Positions 22,914 through 32,574 of a stretch of DNA of 64,000 bases are shown piece after piece; position 1 is the first letter of the stretch; every line of letters starts with the position of its first letter. The notes below the pieces were generated by a model, which did not search any database, was not told the DNA's origin, and worked only from the letters and a program-made list of their open reading frames with translations. Both the position numbers and the translations under genes were made by a program. Origin of the DNA: Neopestalotiopsis rosae (Eukaryota > Ascomycota > Sordariomycetes > Amphisphaeriales > Sporocadaceae); the NCBI GenBank assembly GCA_023078685.1, contig JALGAS010000003.1, positions 5,890,001 through 5,954,000 on the forward strand, given 5' to 3'.

Positions 22914-23211
22914 GTTTGATCACAAGATAACAAAGTGGTCAATGTATACAACTTTCCGGGTTCAAAGAGATATCCCAAGGATGGTTCTATTACCAGAAAA
23001 AGTACCGATACCTGGCCAGGAAAAGGAACACGATAATCAATTATCGTGCGATGTAACAGTTGTCGCACCGGTGTTAATGCTTATAAGCTTACTATCACCG
23101 AACCGATGATCTGGGAGTCTCGCGCAAGTCTCACGATAAGCGGAGGTTCAGATTGCCGCAATGACGAAACGACTGTGTTGGTGTTGGAGAACAAGCAACC
23201 GTCGCATCGCT
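22914..23211. other. Amidase upstream region
   Basis: 298 bp upstream of the minus-strand amidase, ending at the TA target site of transposon B. Nothing else was recognised. Confidence 0.5.
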
Positions 23212-23213
23212 TA

Positions 23214-23257
23214 ACGTCCGTCACCCACTTTTGGCCACCCCCCACATTTGGCCACCC
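23214..23257 (+). repeat. Transposon B terminal inverted repeat (left in window)
   Basis: 44-bp TIR, the exact reverse complement of 25026-25069. Two identical 9-bp subsites TGGCCACCC sit at TIR positions 19-27 and 36-44. It differs from the copy A TIR at six positions, four of them in matching places of the two subsites. Confidence 0.95.
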
Positions 23258-23302
23258 TAATTTAGATTTGCTTATACTTCAACCATGAACTTCAATTAAA
23301 AA

Positions 23303-24919
23303 CTATCTTGGTTCTGATGCTACAACAATGCATTCTTCAAGATCACTGGGGTTTTCAAGGTCGCTGGATTCATCAGAATTATCGTCAACCTCGCCAACCT
23401 CGATTTGAGTCCTCCGGATAGCTTCAATATCGGCAAACTTCGAATTTGGGCTTATTTTAACCTTCCTACGCTTCCTGGCCCTACTGGCATCAACCTGTGC
23501 CTGCAATACCTCGATCTTTCGATGGGCAACTGCCAATTCGTAAGCCTTCCCGTCAAAGCCTTTTTGAACCTTTCGAAATAGTAGACGCTGCGTGGGAGTA
23601 TCGATATCGAGCTTGCTGAATAAGCTGAATTGATCACGAAGCTCATCCCTCTTTCGAGGAGTCGACCATGCCACTGCTGATATATCTGCTGCCCATTTTC
23701 CACTTCCCTGATTATCGAGATCCCCTTTGTGACCCTCTCCAGCTTGCTTAGCAGGTGTTTTCGAATTCTCAAGCAACAAGGGGCTCATCAGGGGCTTAGC
23801 CATGCTCACAGGCCATAACCCAGTCCATTTCCAGCCACTGATGATATTCTTTTTTGTCAGGGCTGCTTTCCGAGCTTTGCCATAGCATACTAGGAAGTTC
23901 CTTTTGCCCACAACAGTGCTACCATCCCATTGATCAAGGTTCCCAAGCTCCTTCTTATATGCTGTCTTAAGAGGACCGAAGACTGACTGATCAAGAGGTT
24001 GAAGAACATGCGACGCATGAGGCGGCAAGAATATCAAGTGTATCTTGTTCTCAAAGCACATATACATGAATTCCGTGGTTTCGTGGCTTCCATGGCCATC
24101 TAGTATAAGCAATCTGGCCTCTTGAGGGTCGGCTGGCTGGGTAGAAGGAATAAAGACCTTTTCTAACCATTCGACAGCTGTAGGATTTGAAGTCCACCCA
24201 TTTTCTGATGCCGTGAACCTCCAAGAACGGAATGGGGTCAGATCTAAAGGAAACCATTGCTGCTGAACACTCTTCCCCTTATATATCACAAGTGGAGGTA
24301 GCTCATTGCCAGTTGCGGAGATGCACTCGATGAGGGTGGTCCAAGCACGGGACCCAGGCTGTTTCTTTCGAATAGAACGAGCTTCTGATGATCCAAGAAC
24401 AAGTCCATTTGATCCCCTGCCTTCAAGGATACCAGTCTCGTCCATATTGTATCGGTTCGTGGGTTTGATAGCCATAATTTCAGGTATAGCGAGGTGCCTG
24501 AACCATGGCCTGATAATATTAGTTGTAGCTCCATTTACACGCTGTGAATCGATGGCTCTGCTCTTATGGACCCTTACTGATGGGTTCCTTTTGATAAAGG
24601 ACTGCACCCAGTTCTTTCCAAGAGGTTGTACATCTCCATGGACCTTCAGGATACGCTCAGCGAATTCCTTCAGTTGTTGATGGGATGGCGGCAGCCCTAG
24701 ATCAGCCTGAACTCGAACCCACTCAGCCAGATGATTTTCCTCAGTTGGTGAAAGTCTTTGCAAATCAGAAAAGGCTATATCTCTGGCCTGATGACCCTTG
24801 ATCCGGTTCTTCAGCGTTGATCGTGGTATACCCCATTCCAGTGCAGCTGATTTAACGCTGGCACCACTAGCGACGGCTTCAAGTGCCTGGGTAATATGTT
24901 CTTCTGTATACTGAGGCAT
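23303..24919 (-). CDS. Pogo/Fot1-type transposase B
   Basis: Intact transposase of 538 residues from the ATG at 24919, which aligns with the copy A start. The open frame runs on to an ATG at 24991. It has the same architecture as copy A: psq-type HTH (AALEWGIPRSTLKNR), CENPB-type HTH, then DDE_1 with Asp in YNMDETG, LLILDGHGSHE and LQPLDQSVFG. By eye, the first 66 residues differ from A at about 20 positions. The remaining roughly 470 differ at about 18, several of them clustered around KGDLDNQGSGKWAAD. The catalytic residues are intact. Confidence 0.95.
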   Translation of the reverse strand: MPQYTEEHITQALEAVASGASVKSAALEWGIPRSTLKNRIKGHQARDIAFSDLQRLSPTEENHLAEWVRVQADLGLPPSHQQLKEFAERILKVHGDVQPLGKNWVQSFIKRNPSVRVHKSRAIDSQRVNGATTNIIRPWFRHLAIPEIMAIKPTNRYNMDETGILEGRGSNGLVLGSSEARSIRKKQPGSRAWTTLIECISATGNELPPLVIYKGKSVQQQWFPLDLTPFRSWRFTASENGWTSNPTAVEWLEKVFIPSTQPADPQEARLLILDGHGSHETTEFMYMCFENKIHLIFLPPHASHVLQPLDQSVFGPLKTAYKKELGNLDQWDGSTVVGKRNFLVCYGKARKAALTKKNIISGWKWTGLWPVSMAKPLMSPLLLENSKTPAKQAGEGHKGDLDNQGSGKWAADISAVAWSTPRKRDELRDQFSLFSKLDIDTPTQRLLFRKVQKGFDGKAYELAVAHRKIEVLQAQVDASRARKRRKVKISPNSKFADIEAIRRTQIEVGEVDDNSDESSDLENPSDLEECIVVASEPR

Positions 24920-25025
24920 ATAGGCTGAAAGAACGTTATTGCAAAAAATGGAATCAATTGAGGTAAAATTGGTGGAATTGTAAAAATTCAAAGTTAATAG
25001 TCATTATAGCGGTGAGGCATTTTTG

Positions 25026-25069
25026 GGGTGGCCAAATGTGGGGGGTGGCCAAAAGTGGGTGACGGACGT
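25026..25069 (-). repeat. Transposon B terminal inverted repeat (right in window)
   Basis: Perfect inverted copy of 23214-23257, followed by the TA target-site duplication at 25070-25071. Confidence 0.95.
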
Positions 25070-25071
25070 TA

Positions 25072-25656
25072 TCAGCTTCGAATCGGCTTCGAAGACCCCT
25101 GCACCACTATACTACAGCGCACTCCACCCCCGCCGGCCACACTCCGAAGGGTGGGAGGCAAGGGAGGTGTTTGTGCCGCATCCGGCTGCCGGAACCAAAC
25201 ATCTTGGCAAGTCGGGACAGCTGTTGACTTTCCGCACATTTGATAAGACGGGCAGCGTGCAACATCTCGTCAAACATGCTGGAATGGATCGTTGCATCGA
25301 CACCAAACCGCCTTTGGCAAATCTGCCCACTCTGATGATATATGCCGAGTTGTGCATTTGGCAAATGATCTGCATCATGCATCAAGATGATGTGCATCAA
25401 CTACTATCAGCCCCATATATTTATCGCAAGCTTTATCGCGTGTTCATTGAGGTCGGCTTGATGCTCGCGAACCTTAATTCATTGCCAAGGGAGAAGCAAA
25501 TGATAGAGAAACTCCCAGGACGATTCATAAATAACAACGATGTGAATGCATAGTAGAATAACGAACAATTGTGTCAAGTTTCTAGATCATTCTGTCATTC
25601 TTGGTGCTTGCACATTCACCTCGCATCAAACCGTATTCTTGCAAACCATAATCACA
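25072..25656. other. Amino-acid permease upstream region
   Basis: 585 bp between transposon B and the permease ATG, presumed promoter and 5' leader. A 176-codon ORF that starts inside the transposon TIR shows no family features and was not accepted. Confidence 0.5.
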
Positions 25657-27099
25657 ATGAGCATCGAGAAAGATAAAGAATTATCCAAAGATCAGGCACC
25701 GACGGGCTCATCCAGCCCAGTTCTCGTCGGGGATGTGATAGAAACTGAATCCGAGGTGTTTGGCGGCGGCGAAGGCACAGTCAACTTTCGCAATGTGGGT
25801 TGGATACGCGCAGCCATGTTCATGCTCAAGATGACCTTTGCCACGGGCGTCTTGTCGCTTCCATCCGCGCTGAACAGTCTCGGCGCCGTCCCTGGTGCCA
25901 TCTTCATTCTGTTCTGGGGTCTGGTCAACATGTACATGGCCGTCATCCAGGGCGAGTTCAAGCTCCTGCACCCGTCGCTGCATACGGTCGCCGACGGTGC
26001 AGAGATTGCGGCTCAGCAGCTCAGTTCTGGCTCCAAGACGTGGGCCTTGGTATCCAAGGAGATTACCGAGTTTCTGTATCTCGTCTCTTGGATACTGTGC
26101 ACTGGCCTCTCCATTCTAGGTCTTTCCATCGCGCTCAATGCAGTCACCCATCATGGGACTTGTACAGTTCTGTTCGCTTTTGTCTCCTACATCGTGGTTG
26201 CCACCATTGGAAGCATACGAAAGATTGAGAAGACGGCATGGATCACTTGGGTCGGCTTCATTTCAATCGTCGTGGCAATTCTGGTGGTCCTCATTGCGAC
26301 GGCCATTCGCGACCGTCCCGCATCCGCACCAGCAACCGGCGATTACGAGTTAGGATTCTCGGCTTTCCCATCATCTTCGGTCACGTTTGCCAGTGCATGG
26401 TCAGCGTCGCTCATCATCTACGCCTCCTCCGCAAACACCTCTGGCTACGTTCCGGTGATTTCAGAAATGCGACAGCCCCGACACTACTTTCGAAGCGTCT
26501 ACGTCACCATGACCTGGATCATTGTGTCGTACATGGTCATTGGCATGGTCATGTACCGCTTCGCCGGACAGTGGTTGGCAACGCCTGCCCTTGGATCCGC
26601 CGGCCCTACCATCAAGATTGTGTCGTACGCCATATCCATTCCTGGTCTCATTGCCGGCGGCATGATTTGCGTTCACATCTCAGGCAAGTCCGTCTTTGTG
26701 CGGGTTCTGCGTGGCTCCAGACATTTAACGGCCAATACTTGGCAACACTGGACGGTTTGGCTTGGCTCGACCTACGGCACGGGACTCATTGGTTGGTTGA
26801 TCTGCGAAGCGATACCGTTCTACGGTTCGCTCGTTTCCTTGATCGGTTCCTTGGGGTTCGGGCCCTTGGGCATCTGCCTTCCGGCCATCATGTGGTTCTG
26901 TATGCATCCCGAGTACCGAACCGGCACGCTCCGCATGAAGGCCATGTGGTGGCTTCATGTTGGAATCTTTGTCATGGGGTTGTTTGTGACAATTGGCGGC
27001 ACGTTTGCAAATGTTGTGGTGATTATCGAGCAATTCCGCGAAGGCTCGGTTGGAGGGGTGTTTCAATGCGCAGACAATAGCAATACGGTGGACGGATGA
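25657..27099 (+). CDS. Neutral amino-acid permease (AAAP/Aa_trans family, Mtr-like)
   Basis: Single exon, 480 residues from the ATG at 25657. The frame is open to an earlier ATG at 25546, but that would add a non-conserved leader. A polar N-terminus is followed by about 11 hydrophobic segments, beginning FMLKMTFATGVLSLPSALNSLG, the classic first helix of Aa_trans proteins such as the Neurospora neutral amino-acid permease MTR. Conserved-looking VSWILCTGLSILGLSIALNAVT and the loop YVPVISEMRQPRHYFRSVY follow. It probably imports amino acids across the plasma membrane. Its position between the amidase and the lam pair suggests nitrogen scavenging. Confidence 0.9.
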   Translation: MSIEKDKELSKDQAPTGSSSPVLVGDVIETESEVFGGGEGTVNFRNVGWIRAAMFMLKMTFATGVLSLPSALNSLGAVPGAIFILFWGLVNMYMAVIQGEFKLLHPSLHTVADGAEIAAQQLSSGSKTWALVSKEITEFLYLVSWILCTGLSILGLSIALNAVTHHGTCTVLFAFVSYIVVATIGSIRKIEKTAWITWVGFISIVVAILVVLIATAIRDRPASAPATGDYELGFSAFPSSSVTFASAWSASLIIYASSANTSGYVPVISEMRQPRHYFRSVYVTMTWIIVSYMVIGMVMYRFAGQWLATPALGSAGPTIKIVSYAISIPGLIAGGMICVHISGKSVFVRVLRGSRHLTANTWQHWTVWLGSTYGTGLIGWLICEAIPFYGSLVSLIGSLGFGPLGICLPAIMWFCMHPEYRTGTLRMKAMWWLHVGIFVMGLFVTIGGTFANVVVIIEQFREGSVGGVFQCADNSNTVDG

Positions 27100-27274
27100 T
27101 ACTTTTGAACATCGGAAACGATTGAAGAATATTTTATTTAGACACCATCAAATATCCAAAGAATTTTGTCAGAGCGATTATGATTTGTTTTTGATTGAGA
27201 CTATCCCATGCACGCCATCAGTGAGCGCATCAGTTTCCTTCTAATTTTCTTCTTTTTGCTCATGTTTCCAATTA

Positions 27275-28098
27275 TTAGAGACCTCGCGCTTTATTGAAGG
27301 AGTCGACAATTTCTCTAGTAACCTTGACAATTTCAATGCAGCCAGGCGAATCCGAATGACAACATATGCTAGTGGGGTAGTCCTTGACCGGCAGATCTAT
27401 AATCTCGCCCGTCACGGCCTTGACCTTGCTTTCTTCGACTTGACTCCGGACGTGCTCCCGTACGTCAGCCATCGCCCACGGCTGCTTCTTGCGGTCGATC
27501 TTGAGCGTCCCGTCGGCGTGGTACTTAACGTCGCCATAATACTCGGCCCAGAACTCGAGCCCGGCTTCCAGCGCGGCCGTCTCCATGTGCGTACCCGCCA
27601 GACCAAAGACGCGCATTCCCTTGGGCACGCCCGCCCATACGGCGCGGGCTACCTCGAGATCGCGCAACATCATACCGTACAAAACTCCGTGCGGCTTGAC
27701 GTGATGCATCTCGACGCCTTCGGCGGTGAGAAATCCCTGCAGAGCGCCGACTTGGTAGATGATGTTGGCCGTGTGCTCTTCGGGTGCGAGCTTCATCTCC
27801 CTCCGACCGAATCCCTGGACATCTGGCAGGCCTGGGTGCGCACCTATCTTGACATTGTGTGTCTTGCATAGAGCGACTGTCTGCTTCATGATGAGGGGGT
27901 CACCAGCACTGTTAAAGATTGGTGAACTTTTCTGTAGTGGATGGGTGGTAGAAATGCTGAACAAACTTACTGAAATCCACATGCCACGTTTGCATGATCA
28001 ATCATGGGCAACAATTCCTCGTCCGGACCACAGATGTAATTGCCATAGGCCTCTCCCATGTCCACATTGATAAACGCTTTGTGCTGTGTAGGCGCCAT
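27275..28098 (-). CDS. lamB: LamB/YcsF (PxpA-like) lactam-utilisation protein
   Basis: Exons 28098-27971 and 27908-27275 (62-bp GTAAGT...AACAG intron) give 253 residues. Family motifs are unmistakable: NVDMGEAYGNY at the start, then ANVACGFHAGDP, rebuilt across the intron, then HPGLPDVQGFGRREM and HHVKPHGVLYGMM. The family is named after LamB of Aspergillus nidulans, needed for growth on 2-pyrrolidinone. The bacterial member PxpA is a subunit of ATP-dependent 5-oxoprolinase. The gene is divergent to the urea-carboxylase-like gene, the same arrangement as A. nidulans lamA/lamB. I infer it takes part in opening a lactam ring, acting with the product of the neighbouring gene. Confidence 0.93.
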
Positions 28099-28638
28099 GT
28101 CGACAGTTCTCTGGCTCTCTAATGTAGGAAAGATACTTGTGGTCACGATTATCGACCATTCAAAATCACAGGATCTCGAAATCTTTAAGATTTCCAACAA
28201 GTATTGACGTCGCGATGCCGAGAACCGGGGATTGAATAAGGGTCACATCTCAAGATTGGCATTAGAGTTCGCGTATGCGGGGTGATGATGCTGGGCGGGC
28301 GGTCGAGCGGGTGTTCATCGCATCGGATGTGACCGACGCGATAATGCACAAGCAACATGGATCATGAACGTAAAGATCTGCGCCTTGGTTGCCCACAGCC
28401 AATCTCCAATAGGAAGTTTTATGCCCACTGCTACTCCAACACCGAGATGTTCCCCTCAAAAGGTTGCAACCAATAGTGGGCAATAGCTGATAGCTGGCAT
28501 TGCGTCGCGATGGACTCATCATTATTTTGTTCTTGTACCACTGCGAAGTAGGGCGCGTTGCACGCTCTAATGAGTCAAGCAGAAACGAGTCTCGTCTAAA
28601 AGACTGCACTTTCAGGTTCTACCTTGCCGCTCAACATT
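28099..28638. promoter_or_regulatory. Divergent lamB/lamA intergenic promoter
   Basis: 540-bp shared promoter. HGATAR matches for AreA/NIT2-type nitrogen regulators occur at 28149-28154 (reverse strand), 28339-28344 and 28488-28493. CCAAT boxes lie at 28399-28403, 28406-28410 and 28470-28474. Three GATA matches in 540 bp is only slightly above chance, so control by nitrogen status is suggested by gene function more than by these sites. Confidence 0.5.
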
Positions 28639-31600
28639 ATGGAGTTCATCCAATCCGTCCTAGTCGCTAACAGAGGAGAAATAGCATGCCGCTTGATCCG
28701 TGGTGCAAGGTGAGTCTATCTGGGGAGCTCCCTTCTCATGCTGATCATAAGATGTACTGACATGCATCTCCAGAGAGCTTTGCATTAGAACAATTGCTGT
28801 ATATACAGATGTAGATGTCGAGTCGCAACACGTGATTGCGGCTGATGAAGCTGAATTATTATCTGGCGAGGCGAGCACCGCGTACCTAGACGGGTAAGTA
28901 CACTTCCATTATTTCAAGCCTACTCGCGATGACTGCTAATGTGCCATTGCAGAGAACAAATCATCGCCATTGCCAAAAGAAAGGGTGCGCAGGCCATTAT
29001 ACCTGGCTATGGCTTTCTTTCTGAGAACGCAGAGTTTGTGCGGCTCATCAATGCTGCTGGGCTCACCTTTGTTGGGCCCTCCGCGGAGGTTATTGAATCG
29101 ATGGGTCTGAAGCACACAGCGAGAGAACTGGCCATAGAAGCCGGCGTGCCTGTCGTTCCAGGATCGCAAGGCCTGCTAGTTTCTGCCGACAATGCTGTCA
29201 CCGAAGCTCGGAAGCTCGAATTCCCGGTCATGCTCAAGGCGACCGCCGGCGGTGGGGGTATGGGTTTGATGGTATGTCATGACGAGCACGATGTCAAGCA
29301 GAGCTTCGAACAAGTCCAATCCAGAGGTTCTGCTCTATTCAAGAATTCTGGGGTGTTTCTTGAGAAGTACTACCCCGATAGCCGACATGTCGAAGTCCAG
29401 ATCTTCGGAAATTCTCGAGGTCACGTCATCAGCATAGGAGAACGAGAGTGCTCAATACAGCGAAGGCACCAAAAAGTCATTGAAGAATGTCCAAGTCCGT
29501 TTGTGGAGCGTAGCCCAGGTCTTCGTCACAAGTTGACGAAAGACGCTATCAGCCTCGGAGAGAGAATCGCGTACGGCTCAGCGGGGACGGTGGAATATCT
29601 TGTTGACGACCATACGGGAAACCACTACTTCCTCGAGATGAACACCCGCCTGCAAGTCGAGCACGGGGTCACGGAAATGTGCTATGGTATCGATCTGGTC
29701 CATCTGATGCTGAAACAAGCAGATCGCCAACTCGGCGGATTAGGTGGTATCGGCAAGGAGGAGTTGAATAACATACAAACAAAATGTCTCGAGCCTCAAG
29801 GACACGCAATTGAAGCACGAGTGTATGCCGAAAACCCGGCTCGCAACTTTGCGCCTAGTCCCGGACTCCTACAGCAAGTCAATTGGCATCTGCTTGAGGG
29901 ATCGCGGATCGATACTTGGGTTCGGCCTGGCAATATCATCAGTCCCATGTACGACCCTCTGCTTGCTAAGATAATGCACCACGCACCATCGCGCGAGCAA
30001 ACAATCTTGCAGTTCAAGGAGATCATCGGAAATAGTGAAATATGCGGAACTCCGACAAATCTTGACTTTCTGCTCAAAGTTATCGAATCAGATGATTTTT
30101 GCAAAGGCCTCACTCTCACCAGAACCCTTGATGGTTTCAAATACGTGCCGGCTGCTGTTGACGTATTGGCCGGGGGTGCACAAACACTGATTCAAGACTA
30201 CCCCGGGCGTCCCACAGTCGGGCACGGATTTGGCCATGCGGGCCCCATGGATCCCATCGCCTTCCGCATTGCCAATAGTCTGGTTGGCAATCCCGTCACC
30301 ACGGAAGCTCTTGAGATTACGCTCACAGGACCCGAATTGCTGTTTCTTGGGGATGCGATGATTGCGCTATGCGGGCCCCCAGTCCAGGCTTCACTCGACT
30401 CAGCAGAGCTGCCTCTCTGGACCAGCATTCGCATTCGCGCTGGCCAAAGACTCAAAATCGGCAAACCGTTGCAGGGCTGTCGGGCATATCTCGCAGTGTA
30501 CGGAGGTTTTCTCAACGTGGCCGAATGGTTTGGTAGCAAATCTACAAATCCCATGGTCAGTGTTGGGGGCTATCAGGGCCGTGCTCTCCGGGCAGGCGAC
30601 TTCCTGCGGATATCAGATGCGACATCACTTCCTTCTGTAGAGGCTCTATCGATTCCCTCGAATCTGCTTCCCCAATACCAATACGACTGTTGGGACATTC
30701 AAGTCATGTCCGGCCCGTATGAGACTGGATATCTCACAGCGGACGATATCGAGATGATCACCTCGACCGAATGGCAAGTCAGTCATAATGCTGCACGAGG
30801 CGGAATGCGACTCATTGGTCCTCGCCCTAAATTCGCTCGTTCAGATGGCGGCGAGGGAGGAGCTCATCCCAGCAATGTGTTCGAATACGGTTACCCGATT
30901 GGCGGGCTCAACTGGACCGGTGACGAACCCGTGATCTTCCCGGTCGACTGTCCCGACTTTGGAGGCTTCATCTGCAGCTCGACCGTGATCAAGGCCGACT
31001 TTTGGAAGCTTGGACAAGTACGTTCGGGCGACCGTATACGCTTTCGGCTTGTCACACTGGAAGGTGCTTTGGACTGCCGGAGAAGAAATGAGAGCTTCGT
31101 GGAGGCAGTTTTCCGTGCTATCAATGATGGTGATTGGACAAGATTACCAACGTTCGCAGATCTTCCACTGGCGCCTAAGACCAGCGAAACTGGATTGGAC
31201 CTCGTGCATGTCATTCAACCAACTGACTCCAGCCCACTGGCCACTTACCGAGCGGGTGGCGATGACTTCTTGCTGGTAGAGTACGGAGATGGCAAGCCGG
31301 ACCTGAACTACAAGTGCCGTGCGACTGCTCTGAGAAGGAGCATTGAAGCACTAATGGCTAAGCATCCATCCTCCAAAGATGATGGCTTGCCTGTGTTGAA
31401 CATGGTCGGATGCGGCAATTCATTAATGATATACTATGATGGATTGCAGCTACCTAGGACTCGCCTCTTGAACATACTTCTCGACATGGAGAAGTCGTTC
31501 GGCGACATGAGCGCAGCCAAATTTCCCAACCGGCGCTTCCGTATCCCCGTGACCTTCAAGCACAAGAAGATTGATGCCATGATGGAGCGCTACATGACGA

Positions 31601-32574
31601 ATCAGCGAAGCAAAGCAAGCTATCTACCCGATCCCTTTGAATTTGTCGCTGCGAACAATGGGCTCACAACAGCTGAGCTCAAAAAGGTGCTTCTCAGCCT
31701 TGAGTCTGTCGTGATTGGCGTAGGCTTCTTCATGGCACTACCAGAAAGCCTGCCCGCGGATCCGCGACACCGCCTGCGAGCGCCCAAGATGAATCCAAGC
31801 CGCACTTTCACGCCGGCCGGGACCTTTTCTTGGGGTGGCTCTGCCATTGCGGTGTACCCGGTCGATAGTCCCGGAGGTTTCATGCCTCTGGGAATGACAT
31901 TACCGGGAGTCGATGTGTACGGCTCCAAGATTGGCTTCAGCGAGAGCAAGCCCTGGATGTTTGAAGACATGGACCTCATTACGTACTATGAGGTGTCCGA
32001 GGAAGAGTATGATCATCAAATGTTGCGATTCCGGGCTGGAACGTATCAATTCGAGTATGAAGATGACGTCTTTGACATGGAGAAACACAACATCCTGCTG
32101 CGCGAAACGCAGGATGAGGTGCAGAGGACACAGGCAAGGATTGCGACAGCTCAAGCAGAGATGGCTCTTCGGGAGAACCAATTGCTGGAAGAATGGATTG
32201 CTGAGAAAAAGTCACACGAGACGGATCCAAGTGAGCTATCGAGGTTGCTAGAAGGTGAGTATACAATAGCCTATCTGCGAATCGTCGCAGTCTCCTATCG
32301 GTTATGTCAACCACTGACACGGGTTTTAGATCCATCAAATCGTGTTATCGAGGCACCAGTGAATGCAAATGTTTGGAAGGTACTCACGAATGAGGGCGAC
32401 AATATTCGCAAGGGCCAGACGATCGCCATCCTGGAAGCAATGAAAATGGAGATTAATGTCAATGTCGAGGACGAGTTGGACGCGGCGAAAGTTCTCAAAG
32501 CTCTGATCCAACCAGGGCAGTCGGTTGAGGCGGGTCAAGCTTGCGTCGTTGTCAGAATCATGGAGAAGAATTAG
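28639..32574 (+). CDS. lamA: Urea-carboxylase-like biotin-dependent carboxylase (LamA type)
   Basis: Four exons, 28639-28709, 28774-28893, 28953-32254 and 32330-32574, give 1245 residues in phase. The order is: biotin carboxylase (VLVANRGEIACR at the start; ATP-grasp loop KATAGGGGMG near 159; EMNTRLQVEHGVTE), then a KipA/PxpC-like AHS2 domain (IQDYPGRPTVGHGFGHAGPMD; SDGGEGGAHPSN), a KipI/PxpB-like AHS1 domain (DPRHRLRAPKMNPSRTFTPAG), and a biotinyl domain with EAMKME, Lys about 1203. This is the urea-carboxylase half of urea amidolyase without the allophanate hydrolase half. Pairing with LamB argues for carboxylation of a lactam rather than urea, an inference. The last intron (75 bp) is in frame and stop-free. 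The symbol rests on locus arrangement. Confidence 0.9.

Larger units (their letters stand above)
23212..25071 (-). mobile_element. Fot1/pogo-like DNA transposon, copy B
   Basis: Complete 1856-bp element (23214-25069) with TA duplications at 23212-23213 and 25070-25071, perfect 44-bp terminal inverted repeats and an intact transposase gene. It is oriented opposite to copy A. It interrupts the presumed divergent promoter of the amidase (start 22913) and the amino-acid permease (start 25657), which would be about 885 bp apart without it. Its termini and N-terminal domain differ from copy A, while the rest is nearly the same. Confidence 0.95.

Noticed and set aside
25023..25553. 176-codon plus-strand ORF next to the permease
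   Set aside because: It begins inside the transposon B terminal repeat, shows no domain, and lies in the permease promoter region. Chance ORF.
25546..25656. Earlier ATG for the amino-acid permease
   Set aside because: It adds a 37-residue leader unlike the family; ATG 25657 gives a typical N-terminus.
26238..27080. 280-codon ORF overlapping the permease in another frame
   Set aside because: Shadow of the permease gene; His/Arg-rich composition without a domain.
21183..32574. Reading the amidase plus carboxylase as a split urea amidolyase
   Set aside because: The amidase lacks the C-terminal allophanate-hydrolase domain and resembles broad-range amidases, and the carboxylase is paired with LamB instead.
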